Below, piece after piece: positions 45,747 to 54,852 of a stretch of 64,000 nt of DNA (the first letter of the stretch is position 1; each line of letters begins with the position of its first letter). The stretch lies in contig NZ_OY761445.1 in NCBI RefSeq assembly GCF_963664415.1, positions 2,506,501-2,570,500 of the forward strand, read 5' to 3'. The position numbers and the translations under genes are program-made. The DNA is from an uncultured Desulfobacter sp. (GTDB taxonomy: Bacteria > Desulfobacterota > Desulfobacteria > Desulfobacterales > Desulfobacteraceae). The notes beneath the pieces were generated by a model. It was not told where the DNA came from. It saw only the letters and a program-made list of their open reading frames with translations, and did no database searches.

Positions 45747-47042
45747 TCAATTTTTCATATTTTCCACGATCATGGCCATCCCCATCCCCCCGCCAATACA
45801 CATAGAGACAAGCCCTGTGCCATAGCCTTTGCGCTTCATCTCATGGATCAGGGTAACCATCTGCCGGGCGCCGGTGCAGCCGATGGGATGGCCCAGGGAG
45901 ATGCCGCTGCCCAGCTGATTGGCAAATTCAGGATCAATATTCAGCTCGATCATGCACCCCAAAGCCTGGGCTGCAAATGCCTCATTCAGCTCAATGATGT
46001 CCATATCGTTTATGGACATGCCTGTAGATTTCAAGACCCGACGTACGGCAGGAATCGGTCCCAGCCCCATATATGCGGGATCCACGCCACCCGTGGCAAA
46101 CCCTTTGATCTTGACATAAGGTGTCAGCCCCAGTTCTTTGGCCTTGTCTGCGCTCATCATGACCACGGCTGCACCACCATCATTAATACCCGATGCATTA
46201 CCCGCCGTAACGGACCCATCCTTTTTGAACACAGGTTTCATCTTGGCCATCTTTTCCATAGAAGTTTCCATGGGCCGCTCATCCGTATCGACAACCACCT
46301 CTGCCTTGCGGGTACGGGTGGTCACCGGCACAATCTCCTCTTTGAACGTACCGTTCGCAATGGCTTCCCGGGCCCTTGCATGGCTGAGGCAAGACAATTT
46401 ATCCTGGTCATGCCGGGAAATATTATAAAGTTCGGCAATATTCTCAGCGGTCACGCCCATGTGATATCCGTTAAATATTTCAAAGAGACCGTCATACACC
46501 ATCAGATCATAGATGTCCCCTTTTCCGGAGACCTCCATACGGTATCCCCACCGGGCACGCGTCATGGCCATGGGGGCATTGCTCATACTCTCCTGGCCGC
46601 CTGCGATCACCACATCGGCCTGCCCACTCATAATTGATGAAGCACCAATAGCAATGGACTTAAGCCCTGATCCGCATATTTTGTTCACCGTAAAGCCATA
46701 GGTCTCCTTGGGCACCCCCGCCCGAATCATGGCCTGCCGCCCCGGGCTTTGGCCCTGCCCTGCCTGCAGCACATTACCCATGATTACCTCATCCACAGCA
46801 ATGGGGGCGGCATCGGCGTTCCAGTTTCCATAAGCTTGTTCCAGCTCAGTTTTACCCCGGTCTCTTAATTTATCCGGTGCAAAAGCCAGCATCTCGTCAC
46901 TGACTTCGGGCCGAAGGCCTGCCCTTTCCATGGCGGCCCGGATAACGACGGCACCCAGATCCACTGATGAGACAGTTTTCAGCACCCCGCCAAAACTGCC
47001 GATGGCAGTTCTGGCACCGCTGACTATCACTACATTTTTCAT
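45747..47042 (-). CDS. Acetyl-CoA acetyltransferase (thiolase)
   Basis: This 431-residue thiolase has the acylation Cys in NKICGSGLKSI, LNEAFAAQA, the second Cys in MCIGGGMGMAM and GHPIGCTGARQ. About 35 extra residues lie near positions 48-82 (including FAPDKLRDRGKTE) between the first strand pair and VDEVIMGNV. The roughly 393-residue enzymes lack them. It joins or cleaves acetoacetyl-CoA in butyrate/short-chain fatty acid metabolism. It lies 27 nt after the acyl-CoA dehydrogenase gene. Confidence 0.93.
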   Translation of the reverse strand: MKNVVIVSGARTAIGSFGGVLKTVSSVDLGAVVIRAAMERAGLRPEVSDEMLAFAPDKLRDRGKTELEQAYGNWNADAAPIAVDEVIMGNVLQAGQGQSPGRQAMIRAGVPKETYGFTVNKICGSGLKSIAIGASSIMSGQADVVIAGGQESMSNAPMAMTRARWGYRMEVSGKGDIYDLMVYDGLFEIFNGYHMGVTAENIAELYNISRHDQDKLSCLSHARAREAIANGTFKEEIVPVTTRTRKAEVVVDTDERPMETSMEKMAKMKPVFKKDGSVTAGNASGINDGGAAVVMMSADKAKELGLTPYVKIKGFATGGVDPAYMGLGPIPAVRRVLKSTGMSINDMDIIELNEAFAAQALGCMIELNIDPEFANQLGSGISLGHPIGCTGARQMVTLIHEMKRKGYGTGLVSMCIGGGMGMAMIVENMKN

Positions 47043-47069
47043 AAGATTTCTCCTTGGTAAAAATAGCGG

Positions 47070-48872
47070 CTACTTGCTTCCAAAAGCAGCGTCATCCATC
47101 TCAACCACCGAATTGTCACACGCTTTAAGCGCTTCCAGCTTTCCTGCGGTTGCGGAAAGGACCTGATTGATAAAAAACCGGGCGGTTTTGATCTGTCCGT
47201 CATAGAACATGTTGTCTTTTTTCTTTTTGCCCTTGTTAGCTGTGGCTGTTGCGGCACGCCATAACAGCATCCAGGCCATGGCAAGGTCGCCTGTGACCTC
47301 CATGAAGGGATATGAAAAGGCATAGGCTGTTAAAAATTCTTCGGACCTGGATTTGGCCTGCAATTCAGCAGCCACTTCTGTATATGTATTGAAAAAACCT
47401 TCCAGCCGGGTGGTGAGATCTTCAAGCCCTTCGGCTTCTTTGGCGATGGCAAAGGTTTTCTTGATTTCTTCGAGCAACGCGTTGAAAGCCGCGCCTTTTT
47501 TCATGGAGAGTTTCCGGCCTAAAAGATCAATGGACTGGATACCGTTGGTTCCCTCATACAGCATAAATATCCTGGAATCCCTGAGCAGCTGGGCCACAGG
47601 GAACTCCTCGATAAAACCGTAACCGCCGTAGATCTGAATGCCCTGGTTGCAGACCTCAAAGGACTTGTCCGTGCCATATCCTTTGACAATCGGCGTTAGG
47701 ACTTCCAGTAAATATTCATAATGGGCTTTCTGATCCGCATCCGTGGACACGGCAACCAGGTCGTGGCACATCGCGCAGAAGTAATTCAGACTGCGCAGGC
47801 CTTCCACATAGGCCTTCATGGTAATCAGCTGACGCTTCACATCGGGATGGCGAATGATGGACACCGGTTTTGAACCGGCCGGGGCTTTGAGTTCCCGGGA
47901 CTGAATCCGTTCCCGGGCATAATTCAGGGCATACGTATATGCGGCAGACGCGTTGGCAAAGCCCTGGAGACCCACCATCTGACGGGCTTCGTTCATCATT
48001 TCGAACATGGCGGCCACGCCTTTGTTTTCCTGGCCCAAAAGGGTACCGATGCATCCGGACTTGCCCCCTAAGGTCAACGAACAGGTCGCATTGCCGTGCA
48101 GGCCCATTTTGTGCTCAATGCCGGTACAGACCACATCGTTGAATTCCCCTGGGGTGCCGTCCGCGTTCACCCGGAATTTGGGTGCCAGGAACAGGGAAAT
48201 ACCGGCAATACCTTCGGGAGCGCCTTCGATTCTGGCCAGAACCGGATGGATGATGTTTTCCACCATGTCGTGCTCGCCTGCAGAGATGAAAATTTTGTTG
48301 CCGAACAGGGAATAGGTGCCGTCCCCGTTTGGTTTCGCCGTGGCCTCCACTGCGGCAAGGTCGGAGCCCGCATTCGGTTCGGTCAAAAGCATGGTGCCGG
48401 ACCATTTTCCCGACAGCATATTCTTAAGGTAAATCTGCTTTTGCTCATCCGTGCCGAACTTCTCCACAAGTTTGGCCGCGCCATGAGTGAGCATGTTATA
48501 AAGCATAAAGGAATTACAAGCCCCGTAGAAATACTCATTGGCTGCCATGGCAACGGCATGCGGCATCCCCTGCCCGCCCCATTCGGGGTCATCAGTCATC
48601 CCCAGCCATTCACCTTCATTATACGCTGCATATACACTGTGAAAGGCCTCGGGAACTTTTACTTCACCGGCATTGAACGTGCAGCCTTCATCACTGATCG
48701 TTTGAAGGGGCAGGATCTCTTTAATTGCAAGATTTCTGGCTTCGCTTACGATTAAATCAACGGTTTTTTTCTTGAACTCGGCAAATCGCTCATCTTTACT
48801 TAATTTGTCCACGCCCAGTTGTTCATGTAATACGAAATCCACATCCCGTCGATCTGCAATCAATTGTGCCAT
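47070..48872 (-). CDS. Acyl-CoA dehydrogenase, long form
   Basis: This is a 600-residue FAD flavoenzyme. The FAD/substrate segments are LLTEPNAGSDLAAV, GIEHKMGLHGNATCS and QIYGGYGFIEEFPVAQ. The catalytic Glu is in YEGTNGIQSIDLLGRKL. Beyond the usual ~380-residue core there is an N-terminal lead and a C-terminal domain typical of the long form. Electrons would pass to ETF; no etf genes lie in the window. ATG 48872 opens the probable operon acd-thl-hbd, which runs toward 44.9 kb. Confidence 0.93.
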   Translation of the reverse strand: MAQLIADRRDVDFVLHEQLGVDKLSKDERFAEFKKKTVDLIVSEARNLAIKEILPLQTISDEGCTFNAGEVKVPEAFHSVYAAYNEGEWLGMTDDPEWGGQGMPHAVAMAANEYFYGACNSFMLYNMLTHGAAKLVEKFGTDEQKQIYLKNMLSGKWSGTMLLTEPNAGSDLAAVEATAKPNGDGTYSLFGNKIFISAGEHDMVENIIHPVLARIEGAPEGIAGISLFLAPKFRVNADGTPGEFNDVVCTGIEHKMGLHGNATCSLTLGGKSGCIGTLLGQENKGVAAMFEMMNEARQMVGLQGFANASAAYTYALNYARERIQSRELKAPAGSKPVSIIRHPDVKRQLITMKAYVEGLRSLNYFCAMCHDLVAVSTDADQKAHYEYLLEVLTPIVKGYGTDKSFEVCNQGIQIYGGYGFIEEFPVAQLLRDSRIFMLYEGTNGIQSIDLLGRKLSMKKGAAFNALLEEIKKTFAIAKEAEGLEDLTTRLEGFFNTYTEVAAELQAKSRSEEFLTAYAFSYPFMEVTGDLAMAWMLLWRAATATANKGKKKKDNMFYDGQIKTARFFINQVLSATAGKLEALKACDNSVVEMDDAAFGSK

Positions 48873-48960
48873 AAGACTTTATCCTTTATAAAAGCTTTTA
48901 AGGTTACAAGTTCCACGGGCGTATCTGTTTTTTACACCCATGGGTCCAAAACATTTTTTC

Positions 48961-49060
48961 TAACAGCCATGGTCCGTCCTTGGTCGATCAACACCCAGGC
49001 TTAAGCCCACAAAAAAAGTTGGAAGATTTGTGTTGCTTACACAGTCTTTCCTATAAAAAA
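48961..49060 (+). repeat. Dispersed hairpin repeat, copy 5
   Basis: TAACAGCCATGGTCCG starts the copy; CCTTGG pairs with CCAGG, and the tail ACACAGTCTTTCCTATAAAA matches copy 1 closely. Here the copy lies between two minus-strand genes, so it is antisense to their transcripts. Confidence 0.7.
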
Positions 49061-49107
49061 CGCCAGCTCTTTAAGGCCGTATAAAATTATCAACCGCAAA
49101 TGACGCG

Positions 49108-50466
49108 TCAGGCAACGGCATAGCGTCCGTCTGCGTGATTCTTCAAGGTCCAGATACGCATTTTCTCCGCATCCCGGATCAATTGGTCCCTAAAGTCCGG
49201 ATGGGCGATGCTTATAAGTGCTTCGGCCCTTTCCCAGGTAGACTTTCCTTTCAGGGAGACCATTCCATATTCCGTGACAACATACTGGGTGATGGTCCGG
49301 GGCAGGGTAACGATGGAGCCTTTATCAAAAACAGGCCGGATTCTGGATTTGATGTTACCGTCACGGTCTTTAACCGTAGAGCTTAGACAGATAAAAGACT
49401 TACCCCCTTTGGAATGATAAGCGCCGTAGGCAAAGTCAAACTGACCGCCTGTGCCGGTAATATGCCTGAAACCGGAGGACTCCGAAGAGACCTGGCCGTA
49501 GAGATCAACCTCAAGGGCGTTGTTGATGGAAATGGCCTTATCGTTATCAGAAATATGGCTCAGTTTATTAGTGTAATCCACGGAAAAACTTGCACAGGCA
49601 GGGTTGTTGTTCAAAAAATCATACAGGCGGGCGCTGCCCAGGGCAAAGGTGTAAACCATCTTTCCCGGATCCCGGCTTTTTTTAAGATTGGTAATTTTTC
49701 CGGCGTCATACATATCCAGGTAGGCATCGGCAAGCATTTCAGTATGAACACCTAAGTCCTTGAGATCCGATTGGGCAATCATTTTGCCCACCGCATTAGG
49801 CATCCCTCCGATGCCGAGCTGGATACAGGACCCATCTTCGAGTTGGCTGACAATCATCTCTGCAATTTTTTTATCCACATCGGTAATAACCGGATCAGGC
49901 AGGGTTACAAGCGGCTTATTGTCGGTCTCCACCACAAAATCCACATCACGAATGTGGACCGATTCATTGGAACCACCCAAGCAGCGAGGTATGTTTTCAT
50001 TGACTTCAATAATGACCGTATCTGCGTTTTCAATGATTGACTTTTGAAAAGAGTTGGCAACCCCGAAGTTAAAATGACCAAACCGGTCCATGGGCGCAGT
50101 TTTAAGCATGCAGATATTGGATTTGATGTTCTGTTTATAATGGGACGGACCTTCGTGGTAGATAAAAGGGATGAAATGACAATTCCCGTTATCGTGCTTT
50201 TTTCGTTCTCCGCAGCTAAAGTGCCAGGAGTTGTAAATCATGCAGCTGCTTCCCGGATCTGCTGCAGCCACGGCAGCAGTGCCGGGATAGGCCAGCGCTC
50301 TAACCTTAACATCCTTGAGTTCATGGATTCGCATGGCCAGTGCAGCATCAAGGGCTTCCGGGGCAGTTAAAAAAGCGCCATAATCAACCCAATCCCCTGA
50401 TTTAACAACGGATACGGCATTGGCTGCACTGGACAACTTTTGCCGATATTCTGTCATGATGCTCAT
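49108..50466 (-). CDS. Acetyl-CoA hydrolase/CoA-transferase family protein
   Basis: This 452-residue family I CoA-transferase is of the 4-hydroxybutyrate/butyryl-CoA:acetate type. The catalytic Glu region is QVSSESSGFRH, followed by the CoA loop GTGGQFDFAYGA; VTEYGMVSLKG lies near the end. It would activate or release short-chain acids by CoA exchange with acetyl-CoA. A TTG at 50475 also opens the frame, but ATG 50466 follows GAGGAG with good spacing. It lies behind a sigma-54 promoter and its probable activator gene. Confidence 0.92.
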   Translation of the reverse strand: MSIMTEYRQKLSSAANAVSVVKSGDWVDYGAFLTAPEALDAALAMRIHELKDVKVRALAYPGTAAVAAADPGSSCMIYNSWHFSCGERKKHDNGNCHFIPFIYHEGPSHYKQNIKSNICMLKTAPMDRFGHFNFGVANSFQKSIIENADTVIIEVNENIPRCLGGSNESVHIRDVDFVVETDNKPLVTLPDPVITDVDKKIAEMIVSQLEDGSCIQLGIGGMPNAVGKMIAQSDLKDLGVHTEMLADAYLDMYDAGKITNLKKSRDPGKMVYTFALGSARLYDFLNNNPACASFSVDYTNKLSHISDNDKAISINNALEVDLYGQVSSESSGFRHITGTGGQFDFAYGAYHSKGGKSFICLSSTVKDRDGNIKSRIRPVFDKGSIVTLPRTITQYVVTEYGMVSLKGKSTWERAEALISIAHPDFRDQLIRDAEKMRIWTLKNHADGRYAVA

Positions 50467-50540
50467 GTTAAACAACTCCTCTTTTTATTTATCTGATCTA
50501 AAAAAAACTGAACGCTTGTTCACAAGCTTTAGATTGTGGT

Positions 50541-50557
50541 AGCAATAATTATACCAA
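50541..50557 (-). promoter_or_regulatory. sigma-54 promoter for the CoA-transferase
   Basis: On the minus strand TTGGTATAATTATTGCT has exact GG-N10-GC spacing with TTGC at -12. It lies about 75 nt upstream of ATG 50466 and directly downstream of a gene for a sigma-54 activator. Confidence 0.75.
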
Positions 50558-50646
50558 TCAACCGAATTACTTTTGTAACAGATTATTTTTAAATGGTATT
50601 TTTGTATTTAGAAATGTTTTTAAGGTGGGTAAAGAAACAGACTGAC

Positions 50647-50662
50647 GTGGCGATATCGCCAC
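50647..50662. promoter_or_regulatory. Palindromic enhancer-like site 1
   Basis: GTGGCGATATCGCCAC is a perfect 16-bp palindrome about 110 bp upstream of the sigma-54 promoter. A near copy lies 80 bp further away. The spacing suits binding sites of the adjacent sigma-54 activator. Confidence 0.7.
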
Positions 50663-50726
50663 ATACAATAAAATAAGACGGTAAAACTTAAATAATTTTA
50701 TTGCAATTTCAATGTATTACAAAATA

Positions 50727-50742
50727 GTGGCCATCTCGCCAC
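50727..50742. promoter_or_regulatory. Palindromic enhancer-like site 2
   Basis: GTGGCCATCTCGCCAC matches site 1 at 14 of 16 positions and keeps the GTGG...CGCCAC frame. It lies 9 bp after the activator gene stop. Confidence 0.65.
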
Positions 50743-50751
50743 GATTTGGGG

Positions 50752-53073
50752 TTATTCAATTCCGAACTTCTTCATTTTGGTAAACAAGGTTTTTCTGTGA
50801 ATTCCAAGACTCACAGCCGTCCTGGCCTTTTGCCATCGGTTCTCCTCCAGGGCTTTGAGGATGATTCCCTTTTCAAACGCCTCCACAATCTCGCTCAATG
50901 ATCCGCGGGGATCAGGCGTATCCTGGATAAAAGGAACCTGTTCAGTGCTGTCTGCCCTATGCTCAGGCGAGTTACCGGTAAAATCAATTTTCCCCAAGGT
51001 CACGTAACGGTGAAGAACATTCTGAAGTTCCCGGACATTTCCAGGCCAGTCGTGCCGAAAAAAATCCTCCATGATTTTGCCTCCCACAGGAAGAATATTT
51101 CCCTCATCCCCAAAAGCGGATAAAAAATAGTCCACCAGCAATGGAATATCTTCCTTTCGGTCCCGAAGGGATGGCAGCTGAATGGGAATAATATGCACCC
51201 GGTAAAAAAAATCCTCCCGCATCAATCCTTTTTCCACCAGCCGCTTAAGATCCTTGTTGGTGGCAGCCACAATCCTCAGGTCAGGTTTAATCACCTGGGT
51301 ACCGCCCACAGGTGTGTACCCCCCGCCTTCAATGGCCCGAAGAAGCTTGACCTGGAGATTGGGGCCGATATCCCCAATTTCATCTAGAAACAAGGTGCCG
51401 CCATCAGCCGTACCGAGAAATCCTTCCTTATCCTTTTCAGCGCCGGTGAACGCCCCCTTGCGGTAACCAAAAAATTCACTTTCTATAATATTTTCGCTGA
51501 TCGCCCCGCAGTTGACAGGCACAAATCTTTTTTTACACCTGTTGCTCAAATTATGAATTGCCCGGGCCACCAGCTCTTTTCCGGTGCCTGATTCACCATA
51601 GATAATCACATGAGCGTTGCTTGCGGCTGCCCGTACCACCAGTTCATAGACCTTCTGCATGGATTGGCTTTTACCCACAATATTTTCAAACCTGTACCGT
51701 TCTTTCATGGCAGACCGAAGAACGATGTTTTCATTTCTGAGCAGATCCGCATCTTCGCTGATCTTCTCTTCCCGGCGCTTTCTGTCGGTAATGTCCATAT
51801 GAATGGTCTGAGCTTTGACAATCCGGCCCCGGTTGTCGTAGACCGGAGACTGAATAGACCAATACCATCGGCCGTCCCGGGGGCTTTTCAGTTCCCACCG
51901 CCGGGTCTCTCCCGAAAGGACCAACCCAAGCCGGCAACCGGGACAGGGGGAATCAAGACCATGAACCACCTGATAACATTTTTCTCCCACCCCGCTTTGG
52001 CCCGCCTTTTCCTGCAATGCATCATTCATGAACTCAAGCCGGTAGTCTTCAGATGTCGTATAGATCAATCCTTCAAAGGTGCGAATGACATCACTGAGCT
52101 GCGCCTCGCTTTGCCTCAGGCGGTTCTCGGCAAGCTTTCTTTTTGTGATATCCATAAATGATGCAATGCTCTTGCCGGTACCGGGAATCATGCCCACCTT
52201 CATATCGATGTACCGGATATCCCCGGACTTGGCAAAAATCCGGCACTCGTACTCGGTAGGAATGCCGGCAACCCCCTTTCGCCGGCCGTAATGATAATTT
52301 TGCATCATTTCATTGTCACCGGGCACCACAAACTGAGACCATCGCATCCGGTTCTCAATTTCGTTACGCTCAAGCCCCACCAGGTCCATGAATTTGGCAT
52401 TCACATAAAGGATCAGCATATCCGGATCAATAATGATGGTGCCGGTGCCGGTATTTTCAAAAACGCTGTGGTACATCTCTTTTTGGCGGGTCAATTCCAG
52501 AATCCGGCCCTCGCCCTCTTTGGCTTTGTGCAGCCTGTGCAGGGTTTTGCCAAGGTCAATGGAAAGCGCTTCTAAAACGTCGATCTCCAAAGCATCGGGT
52601 ACATACCCGCTGGGGGCATAAAAAACCTGGCACTTGTCAGCTTTTTCATAAGGGTCATTTATGGAAAAGTAAAAAGCCGTAGCCGGAGTTCCGGGTTTCA
52701 GGCCCAAGCGTTCCGCCACGGGTTTGGGAAGGTCCGTATCCGTGATCGTATTAAACGGTTTGTTTTTGGGGTTTACGCTGGTTCCGGGAAAAAGAGCCAA
52801 TTCGTTCAAATCGGTATGGGCGGGGCTCATGTCATCGCAATCTAAACCGGATTCAGGAAAAAAAACCGATTTAAAACAAACCGTATAATAAGGCGTATGA
52901 CTTTCCACTGCGCCCACGACTGCATCCAAAAGCTTGGCGGCTTCAACGGCATGGAGCATCGCACGGCGGCACAGGCGGGAAAATGTAAACAACCACATCA
53001 TATCCGCCGGAATCCGGCCTGTTTGCCCCAGTATGTCATGTCCGGCCTGATCCGGGCTTGGTTTTATTTTCAT
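50752..53073 (-). CDS. PAS-domain sigma-54-dependent transcriptional activator
   Basis: This 773-residue activator has an N-terminal sensory region (about 1-190) and PAS domains near 200-320 and 325-450. The second PAS holds CYQVVHGLDSPCPGC. An AAA+ domain follows, with Walker A GESGTGKE, the sigma-54-contacting GAFTGAEKDKEG, Walker B TLFLDEIGD and an R-finger region. The C-terminus carries a Fis-type helix-turn-helix (KARTAVSLGIHRKTL). ATG 53073 after AGGAGTGAG is preferred over 53202. It sits next to the CoA-transferase gene with palindromic sites between, and it likely controls the acyl-CoA genes. Confidence 0.93.
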   Translation of the reverse strand: MKIKPSPDQAGHDILGQTGRIPADMMWLFTFSRLCRRAMLHAVEAAKLLDAVVGAVESHTPYYTVCFKSVFFPESGLDCDDMSPAHTDLNELALFPGTSVNPKNKPFNTITDTDLPKPVAERLGLKPGTPATAFYFSINDPYEKADKCQVFYAPSGYVPDALEIDVLEALSIDLGKTLHRLHKAKEGEGRILELTRQKEMYHSVFENTGTGTIIIDPDMLILYVNAKFMDLVGLERNEIENRMRWSQFVVPGDNEMMQNYHYGRRKGVAGIPTEYECRIFAKSGDIRYIDMKVGMIPGTGKSIASFMDITKRKLAENRLRQSEAQLSDVIRTFEGLIYTTSEDYRLEFMNDALQEKAGQSGVGEKCYQVVHGLDSPCPGCRLGLVLSGETRRWELKSPRDGRWYWSIQSPVYDNRGRIVKAQTIHMDITDRKRREEKISEDADLLRNENIVLRSAMKERYRFENIVGKSQSMQKVYELVVRAAASNAHVIIYGESGTGKELVARAIHNLSNRCKKRFVPVNCGAISENIIESEFFGYRKGAFTGAEKDKEGFLGTADGGTLFLDEIGDIGPNLQVKLLRAIEGGGYTPVGGTQVIKPDLRIVAATNKDLKRLVEKGLMREDFFYRVHIIPIQLPSLRDRKEDIPLLVDYFLSAFGDEGNILPVGGKIMEDFFRHDWPGNVRELQNVLHRYVTLGKIDFTGNSPEHRADSTEQVPFIQDTPDPRGSLSEIVEAFEKGIILKALEENRWQKARTAVSLGIHRKTLFTKMKKFGIE

Positions 53074-53321
53074 CTCACTCCTGCATGGATCAAATGGGTT
53101 AAAGTTAAGCAATGATCCACCCATAAAAACAGAAACATAGTGAATATGCGTATATGAGTCAAACCCAAAAAGCCTGGAAAAAATTATGAATTTGCTCAGC
53201 ATGCAGTTGTGTGGTGATGCACGCAGAATTTATTTACCGGAAAGGCGGATCTAACCTACTAAAATTATAGCTTTTCATGTCTAATAACACTTACGTTTCA
53301 AAGCGTTGACAGTTTGATTTC

Positions 53322-54815
53322 TCAATTCTTGGCCCATGACTTTGCCCGGTCCACAGCTTTTTTCCAGCCTCGCAGGCATTCATCCACCTTTTCCAGGCTT
53401 TGGTTCAAATGAAAGCAACGGTCTTGCTGCCAGAAAGATTTAATCTGGTCCATGTCTGACCATACACCCACAGCAAGACCGGCAAGGTAAGCCGCCCCCA
53501 TGGCAGTGGTTTCCACATGCTTAGGACGGCACAAGGAGACGCCCAGGATGTCCGCCTGGAATTGGCATAGATAATTGTTCGCACTGGCCCCGCCGTCCAC
53601 TTTAACGGTTTTTAATTTAATACCCGAATCTTTAACCATGGCACCGATCAAATCATTGGCCTGGTAGGCAAGGGATTGAATCCCGGCCCGGATAATATGA
53701 TTTTTTGTTGTTCCCCGGGTAATGCCCAGCATGGCGCCCCTGGCATAGGGATCCCAATAGGGAGCGCCTAAGCCAACAAAGGCAGGAACAATGTAAAGCC
53801 CTTCGGATGAGGGAACGGCAGTGGCCATCTCTTCGGTTTGCGCCACATCGCTGAAAAAATTTAAGTCATCCCGCATCCACTGCAGCAGCGCACCGGCAAT
53901 AAATACCGAGCCTTCCAAGGCATACGTGACGTTATCTCCGATCTGCCAGCCAATGGTTGTGAGCAGTCCCGAGGGCGATGCAATGGCTTGTCCCCCTGTA
54001 TTCATCAACATAAAGCAACCGGTCCCGTAGGTGATCTTTGTCATTCCTTTTTCATAAGCGGCCTGTCCGAACAGAGCGGCCTGCTGGTCTCCTGCGACAC
54101 CGGCAATGGGTATTTCATACCCGAACAATTTTTTGTCGGTTTTGCCGAATATGCCGCAGGACGGATTGACATTTGGAAGAATCTCTTCAGGAATCTCCAA
54201 TTTTTCCATCAGGACCGGATCGTACTTGAGATCATGGATGTTGAAAATCATGGTACGGCTCGCATTGCTCACATCTGTGGCATGGACGGCGCCCGCCGTC
54301 AACTTCCAGATCAGCCATGCATCCACGGTTCCCACCTTCAGTTTTCCTTTATTGCACAGTTCCCTGGCTTCTATGCTGTGTCGCAAAATCCAGCGAATTT
54401 TGGACCCGCTGAAATAGGCGTCGGTCACCAGGCCGGTTTTTTTTTTGATGACTTTATCAAATCCTTCTGTCTTTAATTGATCACAGTAATCCGCAGTCCG
54501 ACGGCATTGCCAGACAATGGCCTTGCCCACAGGCGTTCCTGTTTCTTTATTCCAGGCAATAATGGTTTCCCTCTGGTTGGCAATACCGATGGCAGCCACA
54601 TCACCCAGGTTGAGCTTTGCTTGTTTAAGGACGGCATCCATTGTATTTTTCTGGGATCTCCATATGTCTTCAGCGTCCTGCTCCACCCAACCGTCTTGCG
54701 GGTACTGACAGGAGAACGCTTCACTTGCAACAGCAATGGGGTCACCCTTTTCATTATAAAGTATGGTACGAGAACTCGTTGTGCCCTGATCCAGGGCCAT
54801 TATAAATTGGGGCAT
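53322..54815 (-). CDS. glpK: Glycerol kinase
   Basis: GlpK phosphorylates glycerol to glycerol-3-phosphate. It is 497 residues long, the usual size. Motifs are the phosphate-1 loop DQGTTSSRTI, the substrate residues in ANQRETIIAWNKETG, the GVAGDQQAALFGQ loop, YGTGCFMLMNTG and the adenosine loop DGGASANNYLCQ. AGGAGG precedes ATG 54815. It lies 37 nt after glpD, so the kinase is the second gene of a glycerol operon. Confidence 0.97.
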   Translation of the reverse strand: MPQFIMALDQGTTSSRTILYNEKGDPIAVASEAFSCQYPQDGWVEQDAEDIWRSQKNTMDAVLKQAKLNLGDVAAIGIANQRETIIAWNKETGTPVGKAIVWQCRRTADYCDQLKTEGFDKVIKKKTGLVTDAYFSGSKIRWILRHSIEARELCNKGKLKVGTVDAWLIWKLTAGAVHATDVSNASRTMIFNIHDLKYDPVLMEKLEIPEEILPNVNPSCGIFGKTDKKLFGYEIPIAGVAGDQQAALFGQAAYEKGMTKITYGTGCFMLMNTGGQAIASPSGLLTTIGWQIGDNVTYALEGSVFIAGALLQWMRDDLNFFSDVAQTEEMATAVPSSEGLYIVPAFVGLGAPYWDPYARGAMLGITRGTTKNHIIRAGIQSLAYQANDLIGAMVKDSGIKLKTVKVDGGASANNYLCQFQADILGVSLCRPKHVETTAMGAAYLAGLAVGVWSDMDQIKSFWQQDRCFHLNQSLEKVDECLRGWKKAVDRAKSWAKN

Positions 54816-54852
54816 GAGAACCTCCTGAAAATTTCCAATTGTTATATAATTT

